Positions 1 to 13,800 of a stretch of 64,000 nt of DNA are shown here, piece by piece. The DNA is taken from contig JASANC010002269.1 in assembly GCA_030248135.1 (NCBI GenBank), forward strand, positions 17,742 through 81,741, given 5' to 3'. The DNA is from Theristus sp. LFF4_11 (taxonomy: Eukaryota; Nematoda; Chromadorea; Monhysterida; Xyalidae). The translations under genes and the position numbers were made by a program. The notes beneath the pieces are model-generated. The model had not been told where the DNA came from. It saw only the letters and a list, made by a program, of their open reading frames with translations, and did no database searches. Each line of letters opens with the position of its first letter. Position 1 is the stretch's first letter.

Positions 1-468
1 AGCGCCGGAGACAAGTTTGTGGAAGTTTAGTGTTTTGTTTGTTTTCCAAGTTTTGAATTTGTCATCAAAAGCCCCAGGTGCAGGCGTTTGTAGTAACAGG
101 GTCTCTTCTTTTCGGCAGGGGCTGTAATTCAGTAAAAGTACAAATTGGTGATTTTGGTGTTTAAGGAAAGTCGAAGAAGTTTCATTTTTGTGATTTATTT
201 CTTTTTGAAAAGTTCAGGAGTAATAGTTAGTAGAATCTGTTTTGTCAGTTTACTAATGGTGCTTGTTTTGTGATTTGTACTTTGTAAGTTGAATAAGTTT
301 GTACTTTGTAATTCGAATGTAAAGTGTTTTTGTAATTGTTTTGTTGTGTAGTTGCAAGTGTTGACTAAGTAGAGACGCGTTTGCAGGTCGGAGGCGATGT
401 GCAGTTCCGCCGCATGGTGTCGGGGGGCACAGGTCGTCGTGAGGGCACTCCGAATAGGAGGGGGATAC

Positions 469-810
469 TGTAATGTCCTATTATAACCTCACTCCTACCC
501 GTGCTACCGTAGTCTGTGCTGCTGATGTGGCGCATGGTCGAGTGCGTGTGAATGCCTAAGCTACTTTCTTGGCATTGGGTCAACTACTTTCTTTTCATTG
601 GTTATCGTTGCGTATAAAGGCGTTGTTTTCGTTGTTATCTGGGCCACTCTGTTGTTTTACTTTGCCGTGCTGGTTTTATCCTCTCTTCTGAACTAATCGA
701 ATAACTGTTCTGGAAAAGAGTTGGCCAACGTCGAATAAACGAGAAAAGAGAAAGAATTGCGGATTGAAGTTGAGCAACACAAACACAACGCACTCACGCA
801 TATTGCAACA
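469..810 (+). mobile_element. 3' long terminal repeat of an LTR retrotransposon (element runs off the left edge)
   Basis: The segment starts TG and ends CA. It is immediately preceded by a purine run (about 455-466) that fits the polypurine tract used to prime plus-strand DNA. Inside are a TATA-like gcgtataaagg (about 610) and an AATAAA (about 733), as expected for promoter and polyadenylation signals in an LTR. Bases 1-30 could be the last codons of the polyprotein (stop near 28), but this is too short to identify. The 5' LTR lies outside the window, so the target duplication cannot be checked. Gypsy or BEL type is not decided. Confidence 0.55.
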
Positions 811-1889
811 GAACCCTAATTAATTAACTTGCCAATTTCCTTTAACTCAGTCTCGACGACAGTAGATCCGAGCGTGCAGATCGCCACATCGGCGCTCGAG
901 GCCGGGGACTCGGAGCGTGGAGGTCAAACGTCCTTAGTGCGAGAGATCCATTACACCAGGGGAGGACACTTCATATTTACCCTACCCTACCCGCATTTTT
1001 ATTGCAAATTTTTCAATGAAAAACGCCGTAAATTTCAAAAATTTCGCTAATATAGTTGTTTGTAAGACTAAATAACTTCATTATTTAGTGGATATTATGG
1101 ACCTGTAAACCGAAAAATCATCATTTTTGAAGAAAAATTGTGATTTTTGAACAAAAATTCGTGATGTTTGTACAATGTGACTTTGGGAACATTTTGGGAA
1201 GGGGGTGGGTACCCACGGGGGGAAGGATGCCGAGACGGTAAGGGGGTGTACCGTGCACCCCCCTCATCTTCGGTATTGATCATGGGCTTTTTTATACAAA
1301 TGTCATTTTGCACTAAAAACCTTGCGACTATGCAAAATCAAAAAACACATCACAAGATAAATGTTCAACATCAGCGTCAAAAGCAAACTGCAACACGTGC
1401 CAACGGTACGGGTCAACACGGGGTACAGTTCTTGTTTATCCAACAAAAACAAAGTCCCGATATTTCAATGGAGTTCCTTATTTCCAAAAAACAACGTTCT
1501 CTTCTGCTGACGTTACTCAAAGTGACTAATAATAGATACAAAACAAAATTCTTTTTTTGTTTTTTTCAATTGACAAATGTGCCAAAAGTTTTCTTTATTG
1601 CTTTCAGCTTTATTTCTTAAATTAAAAAGCGTTCCTTTTTAAGTTACATACGCTCTTTATGACAAGGTAAACTTTTTGGCCATTTTAGCTGAAAGACGAA
1701 TGAGCCCAAATGATTTATCAGTCGGCGTGCTCCAGCACCTCACAGCTTCGGGTCTTCCGATTTTTTAGTGTGGTGCAGCCGTTTCAGATTTCTGGTTGAA
1801 AATAAATTAATCAACCTTTTATAGTAGTTGGTTCTAAAAATGTTAGTTGCGATGACTTGAAAGAAAAAAGTTCACATCGTTTTGCTCAG
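811..1889. other. Spacer, no supported gene; contains a GGGGGT-rich repeat block
   Basis: I see no exon with splice signals and a recognisable domain. Around 1095-1270 there is a block with the phrase ctgtaaaccgaaaaatcat followed by gggggtgggtacccac. A diverged relative lies at 8025-8165, in the intron between EB exons five and six, so it is probably a dispersed repeat. A weak open stretch at about 1690-1755 could hold the upstream part of the lectin domain, but no good donor supports it. The missing 5' exons of the receptor gene may lie here or outside the window. Confidence 0.4.
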
Positions 1890-4800
1890 AACAGCACTGG
1901 GATTTGGTGGACTGCCGGTTCGCGGTCCTGGTATTATACAAAGAAACTAGTATATACGAGTTTCCAGTGGTATAAATGGGCTGACGGCGGCGAAACGGAA
2001 ATTGATGAGAAACTCCTGCAGAGTGAATGGGACCCACAAGCACCGCACCGAGAAGGTTAAGATTTTCGTGGAAAGCATTTCACTGTTTTCCCGATTATAC
2101 GTTTTGTCTTTCTGCCGACGCGTGTAAAATTTGAAATTTAGTGCAATTGCTCTGAAAAACGTTTTGTTTGATAATTTGCTGCGCTAAACGGACAACACAA
2201 CACGTGTTATGAAAATATATGCATTTGCTACTATTAGAACTAAAATGACCAATGAGCTCTCGTCTTGTACCTTGTTTTAATAGCTAGCAACCTGTAGCTC
2301 ACATCTTGGCAATAAATAGAGAATGATGGGACCGGGGACACTGGTAGCAGCTTCAATAGCAAGTTCATTAGCAACGTTTTGTTTTGCCCATAACAATTGT
2401 GTAGTTCTAGTGATTGCTGTATAGAGCAATAAATCGGTAATTAAACGTGAACCACCGTAAAATTTAGCGGATGTATTTGAAATCGTAGACGAGCCATCTT
2501 TTTCAAATACCAAATGTAACATTTTTAACATTCCGCTCCACTGCACAAAAGGTGACGACAAGAATTGTATTGTGCTTGTGCCGGATGCGCAGACGTATCG
2601 CCTACGCAGTGATAATTGCCGAAAACCGCGACATCGATTCGTTTGCCAAGTTGATATACAGCAAGAGTTTTCAGCTGGTCTGTCTGGAATAACTCAATGT
2701 TGGGTTTCTCCTGCACTTTTGCAGTAGCTCGTTTTTTGTAATTTGTATCCCGTAAAGTATTGCATGTATGGTTTCTCCAATTTATAAGACCTCCCAAAGG
2801 GAAACGTTTTATTCGAGCGCTGTGCTCGTCGCTCTCGAGGACTAAAGGGGCATTCATGAAGCAGTAGTTAGTGACTGCGTAGCCATGTTTTAACGCAGCT
2901 ACATGTCACCTAAATACTGCTTCATGAATGCCGCTTAAGTTGCTTGCAGGTGAACGATCATGCCATAGCTTGGTTTTCGACATTATACAGAGTGGTCCAA
3001 AAGTAGTGGGTGGGTGCAACTTTGACTAGCTCTAATTTGTCAACGGTTGGACCGTTTGAGCTGAAATTTTAGTCGCTTAGAAAACACAAACGTAGACCTC
3101 CACTAATTTTTAGCCCAAACGAGCCAAATATTACTCCTGATCAAAAGCAAAGTTCAAAAAACAAAAAGCAAACAAACAGCATTTTTTCAATCTCACATTG
3201 GATTTATTCATTGATAACGTCACAAATTGAGCAAAAAACTGTCAAAAATCAAAGCTAATAGTTATCAAAATGTGAGCCGCCAGCTTCAATGCACACTCCA
3301 TCCCTATTGCCACTAACAAGATCACTTTCTGGCACGACAAGTTCACGATCATTATTTCTTTCATCGACTCCACGGTTTTCGGCTTTTGCGAGTCCACAAT
3401 CCCTTTGATAAAGCCCCACGCAAAAAAAAGTCGCGAGAAATTGAAGGCAGCAATAGCTGTATTGCCTTTTTGACGTCATCGGTAAATAAATCCGATGTGA
3501 AACAGAAAAAATGCTGTTTTCAAGCAAAAATTCGTTTTTTGGAACATTGCTTTTGCACAGAGGCAATATTTTCTCGTTTGGGTTAAAAATTGGTGAAGGT
3601 CTAAGTTTTTGAGTTTTCTAAATAAGCGACTAAAATTTCAGCTCGAGCGGTCCAACGGTTGGCGAGTTAGACCAAGTTGCACCCACTACTTTTGAACCAC
3701 TCTGTATTTTTGTCGGTAACTTTTCTTCCTTAAAAGCGTCCATTTCATTCATAAAGGTTTTGCTCAAACGTATGCAACATTGCTTTTTGTCTGACGTTTA
3801 TTCCACTCAGAAATAAAATACTCTCTGACTATTCAGATATTTGCCTAAATACAAAAAAATGTAAAGCTCTTTTTCCATACTTTGAGTTTTCGAGGGTAGT
3901 TCATTCTATGGCAGGGTAGGTCATTCTCAGAAACGTGAATGTAATCAGAAAGTAACTGTGCGTAACTGTACGATAGTTTGGTTCAGGGGTATGTAATAAA
4001 GGTCCAGGTGCGGCCCACTTACTTGCGACCACACATTATCGTCCTTGACATTAGCGGCCCACCTATTATTGGCTCATCCGTTAGTGGTCCGATACGCGCG
4101 TCGCACTCATTTGCGTCCCAGCAATTGTCGGCCGAATCATTTACGGCCGAATCCAAAAATTTGTCCTTAGTTTATTATGTCGTAACCGACAACAAAAAAG
4201 AAAAATTGAAACGTTACAGCTAAATTAAAAATTAAACTACAGTCAACTCAATAACGTATCCAACTAGCTGATTGGTTGATGCATGCATTCTGTGCATGAA
4301 TTGCTGTGGAGGTGGAGTTTGATTTGCACAGAATCCATCATCACGTGATCACCAACCAATCAGCTATTATCGTTTCAGGAAGACCGGAGGCACAAAAGTT
4401 TCACGCCCTAAGGAAAAAACGCCATTACCGAACCAACCTTTAAAACGTCAGCACGCGGCGAAGTGTCTACCGTAACCTAATTTTGAATTCCGTGAAACAT
4501 CTTCGTGTGCAAGCGCATTTAGTCCTGGAACCAAAATAAAAGATAGTAGTTAGATATGTTATAGAGTTAGACTGCATACTCTCAATTCACCAAAAAAATG
4601 TTTTTAAAAACAATTTTAACTTTAACTTCACTTTTTAATTTTCTGATGAAAAACATTGTATATAAATTGTTAGTAATCGAGTAAGCAGGTGAAAAAAAGT
4701 ATGAAAACAATTCCAAACTTTCCAACACCCCATTATCAACAGCGAGTGAGCAACAACAGGGAGATGAGAGAACGTTGAGAGACGAACAGAGATGAACAAC

Positions 4801-7800
4801 AATGAGTTGCTTTTTTTAACAGCGGGTCTCAGTTGAGGTCACTGGAAGAAGGGAACCGTTCGGCTGGGTACAAATGAGTGTGTCGCAAATCAATTGACCC
4901 CAATTAAACGGGATGCAAATAAACGGGGTCGGTAATCAGCGGGCCGCTAAAGTGTTGGGCCGGTTACAACGGGGCGCTGTAATGAAGGTCTGATATTGTA
5001 AGCGCAACCCAACCTCTGCCGTAGCAGCACCAGTTACACTGTGTTTATGCTTGAAATTTTGTTTCCAGCGAAGCCGGGTGAAGATTGTACCGAGTTGAAG
5101 AGATGCACTGGAGGGAGTAAAGCAGGTGACCCAGTGCGGCTAAACCCGAACGATCCAAAGTCGTTGCGCTGGCAGTGCGAGTGCGCCAACGGAAGTCGTC
5201 ACGATCGGGAACAAGGCAAATGTGTTGGTACGAGCCGACGTTGCTGAGAATCTTTTGAATAGCTTTGTAAAGTAAGCTGCGCTGAACATTGCAAATCCAG
5301 AAATTGCACAAAAATCCAAAATCTCACAACGCGTCATTGTGATTGTCTTCGTCCTCTTCTTCATCTTTGGTCAATTGCCGTCGTGTCAGCTGCTCAATGT
5401 GGGCGCCATTATTCTCAATGATAGAGTCCATTCGATACTTGAAGCTAGCCCATGACCAAACGCGAAATTTGTTGTTCCTTGGTTCTTCTGGTTCGCTTAA
5501 TAAAAAAAGCATGGTTTCATCAGATTTTTAATCTTGTCTTGAAAATTTTGGAGTTTTTAAACAAAATTTGAACACAATCAATGTCAGAACATTGTCAAGC
5601 AGTGTTCCAAATTTGCTACCAAAATGCAGAACCAAACACGACAAGGTGGTTGTTAAGCGATCCTGTTGTAGTTATTTTAGTACACCCTGTATATTTTCCC
5701 GTTGTCTGGAAGATAAGGTTTTTCAAATAAAATTTGTAGTCATTCGTTGGCAGGTCTTAAAAGGTTTTCAGAGACGGCGGAGCCCACGAAACATTCAGTG
5801 ATTCTGTTGTTTCTTCTGAACCTTCTGTTTTTTTATTTATACAAAAAAATTCAGCGCTACCAAACGTTTCGTGCGCCAACGGTGAGATCTGCACAGGTGG
5901 CAGCGAGTGTGCCAATGGAACGTGCCGATGCCCAATTGCCACGGGCGCAACACCACCCATAGTGCAAAACAACACATGTTACAGTTGCGTTATACTTGTG
6001 GAAAATATTTCACAACTTTTCACAGAACAAAATAAATTATTGTTTAGAAGAGCAAACAGTGCAGAAAAGAAAGATCTGAGGAAAGTTCTATGTGTAGTAC
6101 CCAAAAATGCAGCCAACCTGTTGAACAGCAGGTTTCGTCGACGGTGTGTGTCGTTCTGGTGGCTTCTGCTTGAATGGCAGTGTGTGCGGTAAAAATGAAC
6201 GCTGCGTTTGTGCTCATGGTGCTTTTAAAGATCAGCACAAATGCAAAGGTGAGTGCGGCTAACACAATGTACAGTATCTAGAATGCAGCTATTTTTTTAT
6301 CAGTTTTGTTCCAAAGTTTGTTATTTTAAAGCTATTGTGTAACTTTTGTCATTTTTGTATGTGTAACTTATATGCGTCACTTTTGTAAAAAGCAGCTGCG
6401 TACAACGGAACATGTGAACACGGAGAAGAATGTGTTGCTGACACCGACTGCAATCCACTGACGCATCGTTGTGATTGCGAGTACGACAATAACAAGTACA
6501 ATGAACGAACACGAATGTGTGCCGGTGAGCGAAAATCAGTGTGAAATTGCTTCTTAGTCACCACACACTATCAGCGAATAAAATGAGAAACAACATCATT
6601 CACCACAACATGTTGCTGTGCTCCACAAAAATACGTTTTTTCTCGCATAGTGCAAAATCATTACAATCGTTATAAAGGACTCACTGGTGGCAGTTGCGCG
6701 AATGTAAGATGTCAGTACGGAAGTAGATGCAACGAGAACGAAATCTGCGAATGTGAAGTGGGTGTGCCACGCAACGGCCTTTGTCTGGGTCAGTGTATCA
6801 CGATCACTAGGATCAAGATGTAAACTAAGAAAAATGTGCCTTCGAGAGTGCAGCAATTCGCCAACATGTACATGGTGAACCAAAAAAGGTTCCATTTTCA
6901 AAATGCTCTCACTGGCTTGTGCTGGGACCTCGTGACTTAAAATTTGGAACACTGTTAGAACACTTTGGGTTTTTTGTGATCTTAATTTTTTTGGCTTACA
7001 CTTTTCAGTTCATTTTTACAGTGTAATTTTCAAAAAATAGAAATTTTTGACAAAAAAATGTTTATCCATAATCTCACTATTTTTATAAACGTACTTCCGA
7101 ACTGATATGTTGTCACGCGGGGTCAAATCGAATTTTGTGCGAATTTTGCTGAATTACTGTGGAAAAGTTATTCGCATGTTCCCACCAATTGGCAGACAAG
7201 ACTCGCTGCTCTGCCATTTAATTCACCGTGATGACAGCAAAAACTGAAAATGAAAAAAGACTGTCCAAATGCAATTCGGCATTCACTGGCATTTTCAAGC
7301 TACTGTATGTGCGTATTGCTTTTTTTATTTTTTTGTGTTGTGAACACTCGGGTTGTCACCAACTGACATTCATCATTTAATCTTTGTTACAGCTAAATCA
7401 ACCCTCTGCATTTCACAACATTTGTTGATTTTTCATGTTTTTCAGATGATCTGCTGTGGTGAGTGATAGGGGCAACGTACTGTAAAGTACGGCCGAATAA
7501 ATGAGGCAGTCCATGAAGGCGGGATCAGTCGCAGACTAGGAGTTGTCTTTTTCAAAAATGCCAACATAATTCCCAATCATGTGTGCAAAGGAGAAAGAAT
7601 GAACAGAACAGCGCGGATAATCCATTTAGTTTAAAAAAACGCGTCAATTTTGGCACACAATGTGGTTTCTGAACTTTTTTTCTTTCATTCAAATTTCGCG
7701 CGCTCCTTGAACCCTGAAAAAAGCTGCCATGTTTAATCGGCCATACCGTACTGAGAAAAACTTCCAAATGTTTTCTTATAGTGTTCCACTTTTCAGCTCG

Positions 7801-10800
7801 AAACATCTCAATTCTCAGCACAAGCCAGTGAGAAATTTGATTTTGAATTCCAATTTTGAAATTGGAACCCTTTTTTGGTTCACCCTGTAAACCTAACTAC
7901 GCGCTTATTCATTCTATGAATGTGCCAGCTGCCCTGCTTAGCACTAAAAACGCATAGACAAGGTTAGGCAGTAACATAAAAGCAGAAACCTACAATTTTC
8001 GTAATAATGATAATCAAGTTTAGGGGGTGTCACCGGCGAACCGAAAAATCATGTTTTTTGAAAAAAAAAATTCTAAATATAGGGGGTGCCAAGTTGTGAA
8101 GGTGCGGGGGTACCCACGTAGGCGTCCTGGGATCAGTGGGTATCACGGGAAATAGGGGAAACTTTGCGTACAGTCGTTGAGTTTTAAAAACAAATTAAAT
8201 GCCATTTTTTTATCCAAACAGTGATGCAACGGTCTTTTCACCTTCAGTACCACATGGTGCAGCATGTGGCCATGGGAGGCAATGTTCTCATCTGAACGAG
8301 TGCAATGTCAACGAATACCAAAAGTGTGTGTGCATCGCAAAAACCATTTTGGATAATGCTACAAGTACATGCAAAGGTACATGCAAACCAATTTCTGGTT
8401 ACACATGGTTGGATTCATAGCGGTTTATCGGCGAGGTTATTGGGGGTTGCACAAACTGTTAAATGTTACACATTCACATTGTATCTCTCATTTTTCTATC
8501 TCAGCATTGATTGGTGGGCCTTGTCTTGAGAGCACCGACTGCTTGCATGGCACTGGCAGCGTGTGTGACGACTTAACATGCGAATGCACCAATGGAGCTG
8601 TAGCTGTCAAAGACGCAAACGGACAGCTCCATTGCACAAGTTTGTTTCATGTGCATCTCAGAATCACTTGACTACCGAGCAATTTTAGCTGAAATGTTGA
8701 GTAAAATATCAAAAGATCGTTTTTGACAAACAATCATTCAAAAGTAACCAGCATACAAAATCAAGAAACTTTTTGTTGTCTGTTTCGTATGATTGCAGTT
8801 CTACACTGAAATTACAGGCGGTCCATTTGGCAGCTGTCGCAATGGCAAACGTTGCTCTAATGGCACCAGTTGTCACTTGGAGTCATTCACTTGCAGATGT
8901 ATGGGTAACACCACTTACTTTGAAGAGAACGACGGAAACTGCCACGGTTTGCCAAATTGAATTTTTTTATCGTTTTACACAAATTTAAAAAAAAGTGCGG
9001 CAAAAAATGTGGTTTGAATTTGACGTTTGTAGTGGTTATTATGAAGCAAAAATAGAGCAGAAAGTAAAAATGGCCAGACAAGAAACTAAGACAAGAGAAT
9101 GAGCTTGTTTGTTTTCTTGCGAATGATGTGAGTGAGACTATTTTTCTTGTCAGTGGATGCCCATGCGCTCAAGCTAAAACCAAATCAAGCACAAAATCAC
9201 ATGCTAACCACCACTGCGTTGCACAGCTGCCATTGGCGGGCCTTGCGACTCTGAGCAACTTTGTGACGGAAATAGCAAATGCAACGCGACGACGAAACTG
9301 TGCCAATGCCCTGAGAATACTACAATCGTGCAGAATCAGTGTTTGGGTATGATCGTTTCAGAAAAATCCGAGGCACATTAGTTCTAAGGAATTCACATGC
9401 CCTAAGGAAAAATCGCACAACCGAACCACACAACCGTAGAACGTCACCACACGGCGAAGCGTATACCGCAACCTAATTTTGAATTCCGTAAAACAATTTC
9501 TTTATCTCCGTGTGCAAACTAAACGCATTGAGTTTCGGATTCAAAAAAAAGATAAAAAGTAGTGTCTTACCCAACGCTTGCATACAGAAAAAACAGGGTC
9601 ACCATTTTAAATATGCAGCCAACACCATTGTGTAAGTATTCCTAAAGTACAGTCGTACTCAATAAAATGTGGAATCAGCTGATTGGTCGGCCGAGGGGAG
9701 GCTGCTCACACTCCGCACCCTTCTTTTTTCGTGGATTTGGATTCTATTGAAACGTGTTTCTTTTGAATGAGTGTGAATTTCCAGCACCCTTTTCATGTTA
9801 AAAAAAAACTCAAAGGGTTGGAGAACTGCGAAATTCAGATTTTTTTATTCAACAGCTCAAAATGCATTTTTTTATTGACGACGACGACGACGTCGTCGCT
9901 TAATTTTTGCGTGTGAACTGAAAGACAAAAGCCTGATAGGAGTGCGCTGTGTAGCCAGCTGAAGGGGGTTTCATTCCTAGCTGCCTGATCAACATGCGTC
10001 CGCAATTAAAAAAATGCGTTCCGACTTCGCGGACGACGACGACGACGACGACACGACGACGACTTTGCTTTCATCCTTCATTTTCACAGTTTTCAAGTTG
10101 TTTTTGGTAAGCTGCTGTGTTCATTTAGCTAGATACTTGGTGCACGCAGCAAACCATGCACAGCGCACTTCCTTCAGGCTTTTGTCTTTCAGTTCACACG
10201 CAAAAATTAAGCGACGTCGTCGTCGTCCTCAGACAAAACATACAATTTGAGCTGTTGATTTAAAAAAATTCGGAATTTTGCAGTCTCTAACATTTTCAGT
10301 TTATTTTTAGCGTGAAAAGGGTGCTGAAAATTCACACTCATTCAAAAGAAACACGTTTCAATAGAATCCAGATCTACGAAAAAAGAAGGGTGCGGAGTGT
10401 GAGCAGCCTCCCCTCGGCCGACCAATCAGCTGATTCCACATATTATTGAGTTCGACTGTACATTCATGAAACAGTATTTAGTGACCGCGATATATTTTAA
10501 CACAGCTACACGTCACTAAATCATGTTTCATGAATGCCGCTTCGCATTAAAATAAAGTAATGTTGCACAATACAAAACACACGCTTGCACAAACCTGCAC
10601 GCGAACGGTATCGTGGGACGCGCGTCCTACAATATTATTTCAGGAAGGTCATTACGAATATTTTGAAATTTCAATCGACCATAACATTCATGATAAATGA
10701 CTAAACCAAGAAGTTCTATTTGCTGTGCTAAGGTGGCCCGATACCCTATCCATCCAAATCAAAAAATGAAACATCGGTTGCTTCTGTGATTTTACAGAAC

Positions 10801-13800
10801 AAAAACGAAAAAATATTCAGGTTGTTGTTGTTGTTGTTGTCGTTGTCGTTGTTGTCGACCGTTTCGGTGTCCACAAAAAATCTAAAGTTGTGTTCAAATT
10901 TGAATTGCAAATTGTACGGTATCCTATGTAATCGACCATGCTGCGTCTGATAGGCTAGGTGCCGAATTGTGAAAAAACTGTTTTTACCCGTGCCGGGTAT
11001 AAAAAGGGTCCCCGTGAAGGATTTCCTGCTAAAAATCGTTGTTCTAATTTCATCTTCCACGGTATCCATGTAATCGACTATGTTGCGTCTGACAGGCTAT
11101 AGTTTAGGTGCCAAATAGCAAAAAGCTGATATTAACCCGTGCCTGGGTTGAAAAGGGTCCCCGTGAAGGGTTTCCTGCTAAAAATCGTTGTTCTAATTTC
11201 ATCTTCCACGGTATCCATGTAATCGATTATGCTGCGTCTGATAGGCTATAGTTTAGGTGCCAAATAGCAAAAAGCTGATAATAACCCGTGCCTGGGTTGA
11301 AAAGGGTCCCCGTAAAGGGTTTCCTGCTAAAAATCGTTGTTCTAATTTCATCTTCCACGGTATCCATGTAATCGACTATGCTGCGTCTGGTAGGCTATAG
11401 TTTAGGTGCCAAATAGCAAAAAGCTGATATTAACCCGTGCCTGGGTTGAAAAGGGTCCCCGTAAAGGGTTTCCTGCTAAAAATCGTAGCTCTGATTTCAA
11501 ATTCCACGGTATCCATGTAATCGACTATGCTGCGTCTGATGCCAAATAGCAAAAAGCTGATATTAACCCGTGCCTGGGTTGAAAAGGGTCCCCGTAAAGG
11601 GTTTCCTGCTAAAAATCGTTGCTCTGATTTCAAATTCCACGGTATCCATGTAATCGACCATGCTGCGTCTGATAGGTTATAGTTTAGGTGCCAAATACCG
11701 AAAAACTGATATTAACCCGTGCCTGAGTTGAAAAGGGTCCACGGAAGGGTTTGCTTTCAAAAATCCTTGCTCTGATTTCAAATGCAACAGAAACCATTGC
11801 AGTCGACGGTGCTGCGTCTGATAGGCTAGGTGCCGAGTCGTGAAAATGTTCCCGTGCGGGGTTTTAGAAAGTTCCCGTGAAGGGTTTCATACTAAATATC
11901 GTTGAACTCATCAAGACTGTCGTTATTCAGACATGTGCTTGATCGTCCACGTTGAGTGTAACCGGAAACCATTATTATAACCATTACTTGTGTTTTGCTT
12001 GTGGGTAAGTTTTTGTTTGCATTGTTGTTAACAACAATGACCGCTCATAGATTGTCTATAAACTTTTTGAGATATAAAAGAAAAAGACAAGTTCGGAAAA
12101 ATGCCCGAAGGGCATGAAAAAGACCAAATATTATTTCAGAATGACACAGATAGAAAAGTGTGACACAAGGATTTTCACAAGATCCAACATTTTATGAAAC
12201 GTGTGTGAACTGGAAAGTTACAAACTGAAATAATATTTACGTCAATAAATTTTTGTCATTTCAAGGCACCGGGTTCCGGTTGTGACCGCACTCACCGTAA
12301 AAGGGTTCAGCCCGCAAACACCATATTAAGCAAGTCATTTCATACAGTATCTATTATACTAAAAATGCAATTTGTCTGTCCCTGTCATTTTCATGAAATT
12401 TGAATTGGCGCTCATTTTTGCTATTTAAGAAAACTTCATCTCAATTTCCTTAACCTATTTTTTTTATTAATGCCAGTTGAGATTGTTTTCTCAAAACGTC
12501 GCTCTTCATAGCTGAAGTCATCATGATACTCTTTGGTCAACAGAGACAGTTCAGCGCAGCACAGGCAAATGGAAGCGTGGCTGATCAAAACTTGATGATC
12601 GTCTGGGAAAGATGTAACAAAACCGTCTTTGAAAAAAGTTTGAACTTTTTTGTTTTTAAAAATCGGGTTGCAAAACGCACATCGACATCGGTATTGCAAG
12701 TTGCACTTTGGATTCAAAACAAGTAAATTTCATTGAAATTGATACTCCATGTTTCATTTTCAAATTGATACTCCATGGTTATGAGCGATAATTTCAACGT
12801 AACGCACGATGGGCAACTGGCAATTGTTGCTGCTCAAAACTTTACGAGCGACTGCGAAAGATGTAACAAAACCGTCTTTGAAAAAAGTTAGTTTTTTAAT
12901 TGGGTCGAAATGGTATTTACCATTCATTTTCACTTTGCAAAATGTTTGGGTCATGTTGGGGTAAACGGGTACAAAGAAGCAATGACTGCAGAACGAAATT
13001 ATAAACGTCACTTTTTTGTTTCTTCTATTCATGTTCACTTCACAAAAAAGGCTTGGCTTATGTAAGGGTAACCGAGTAAAAGAAGCATTAGCTTTTTAAA
13101 ATGAGTATTTTTTAATGAAAAAACGTTAATTTTTATATTTTTTATTCAATCTTGCTTAACTTACAAAAAGGCTTGACTTAGGTTAGGGTGAACGGGTAAA
13201 AATAGCAAAATCATAAACTTCGCATTTTCACTTTGCAAAAAAGGCTTGGCTTAGGTAAACGGGTAAAAGAAGCATTAGCTTTTTAAAACGGGTTATTGAA
13301 AAAACGTTAATTTTTATGTTTTTTATTTAATCTTACTTCACATACAAAAAGGCTTGACTTAGGTTAGGGTGAACGGGGAAAAAATAGCAAAATCATAAAC
13401 TTCGTATTTTCACTTTACAAAAAAGCTTGGCTTAGGTAAACGGGTAAAAAAAGCATTAGCTTTTTAAAGTGGGTAAATGAAAAACAAACATTAGTTTTTT
13501 TTATATTTTTTATTCAGTTTTACTTCACTTAAAAAAGGCTTGCCTTCGGTTAGGGTGAACGGGTAAAAATAGCAAAATCATAAACTTCGCATTTTTTATT
13601 TATTTAAATACATTAAAAAAATTGTATTGTAGGCGACTTCACGGCAGCACAAGGTAAATTTTCTTCAGGGTTATTATTCAATAAACGTTACTGTTTTTTC
13701 TTTCTAAGTCAATGCCACTTCACGAAAAGGCTTGGCATTGATTAAGCCACATACGCTCGGGTCAATAGGCTAGTTCACAAACAAAAAGAGCAATGTTCAC

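Larger units (their letters stand above)
3985..4990. repeat. Two arms of a ~20-bp degenerate repeat (ATTnGCGnCC) in inverted order
   Basis: From about 3995 to 4155 a motif of the form ATTAGCGGCCC or ATTTGCGTCCC recurs about every 19-21 bases. From about 4865 to 4990 the same kind of motif appears on the opposite strand. Between them lie a family C element (4240-4375) and a dispersed repeat also seen at 9351-9560. The arms may be the ends of one element of about 1 kb, but no clean terminal repeat or target duplication is visible. Confidence 0.45.

Noticed and set aside
1168..1620. 150-codon plus-strand frame
   Set aside because: Low-complexity translation across a dispersed GGGGGT-rich repeat; no domain or splice support.
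2277..2857. Minus-strand frames of 94 and 110 codons
   Set aside because: They are antisense to the second lectin exon (2552-2677), whose plus-strand frame carries the conserved cysteines.
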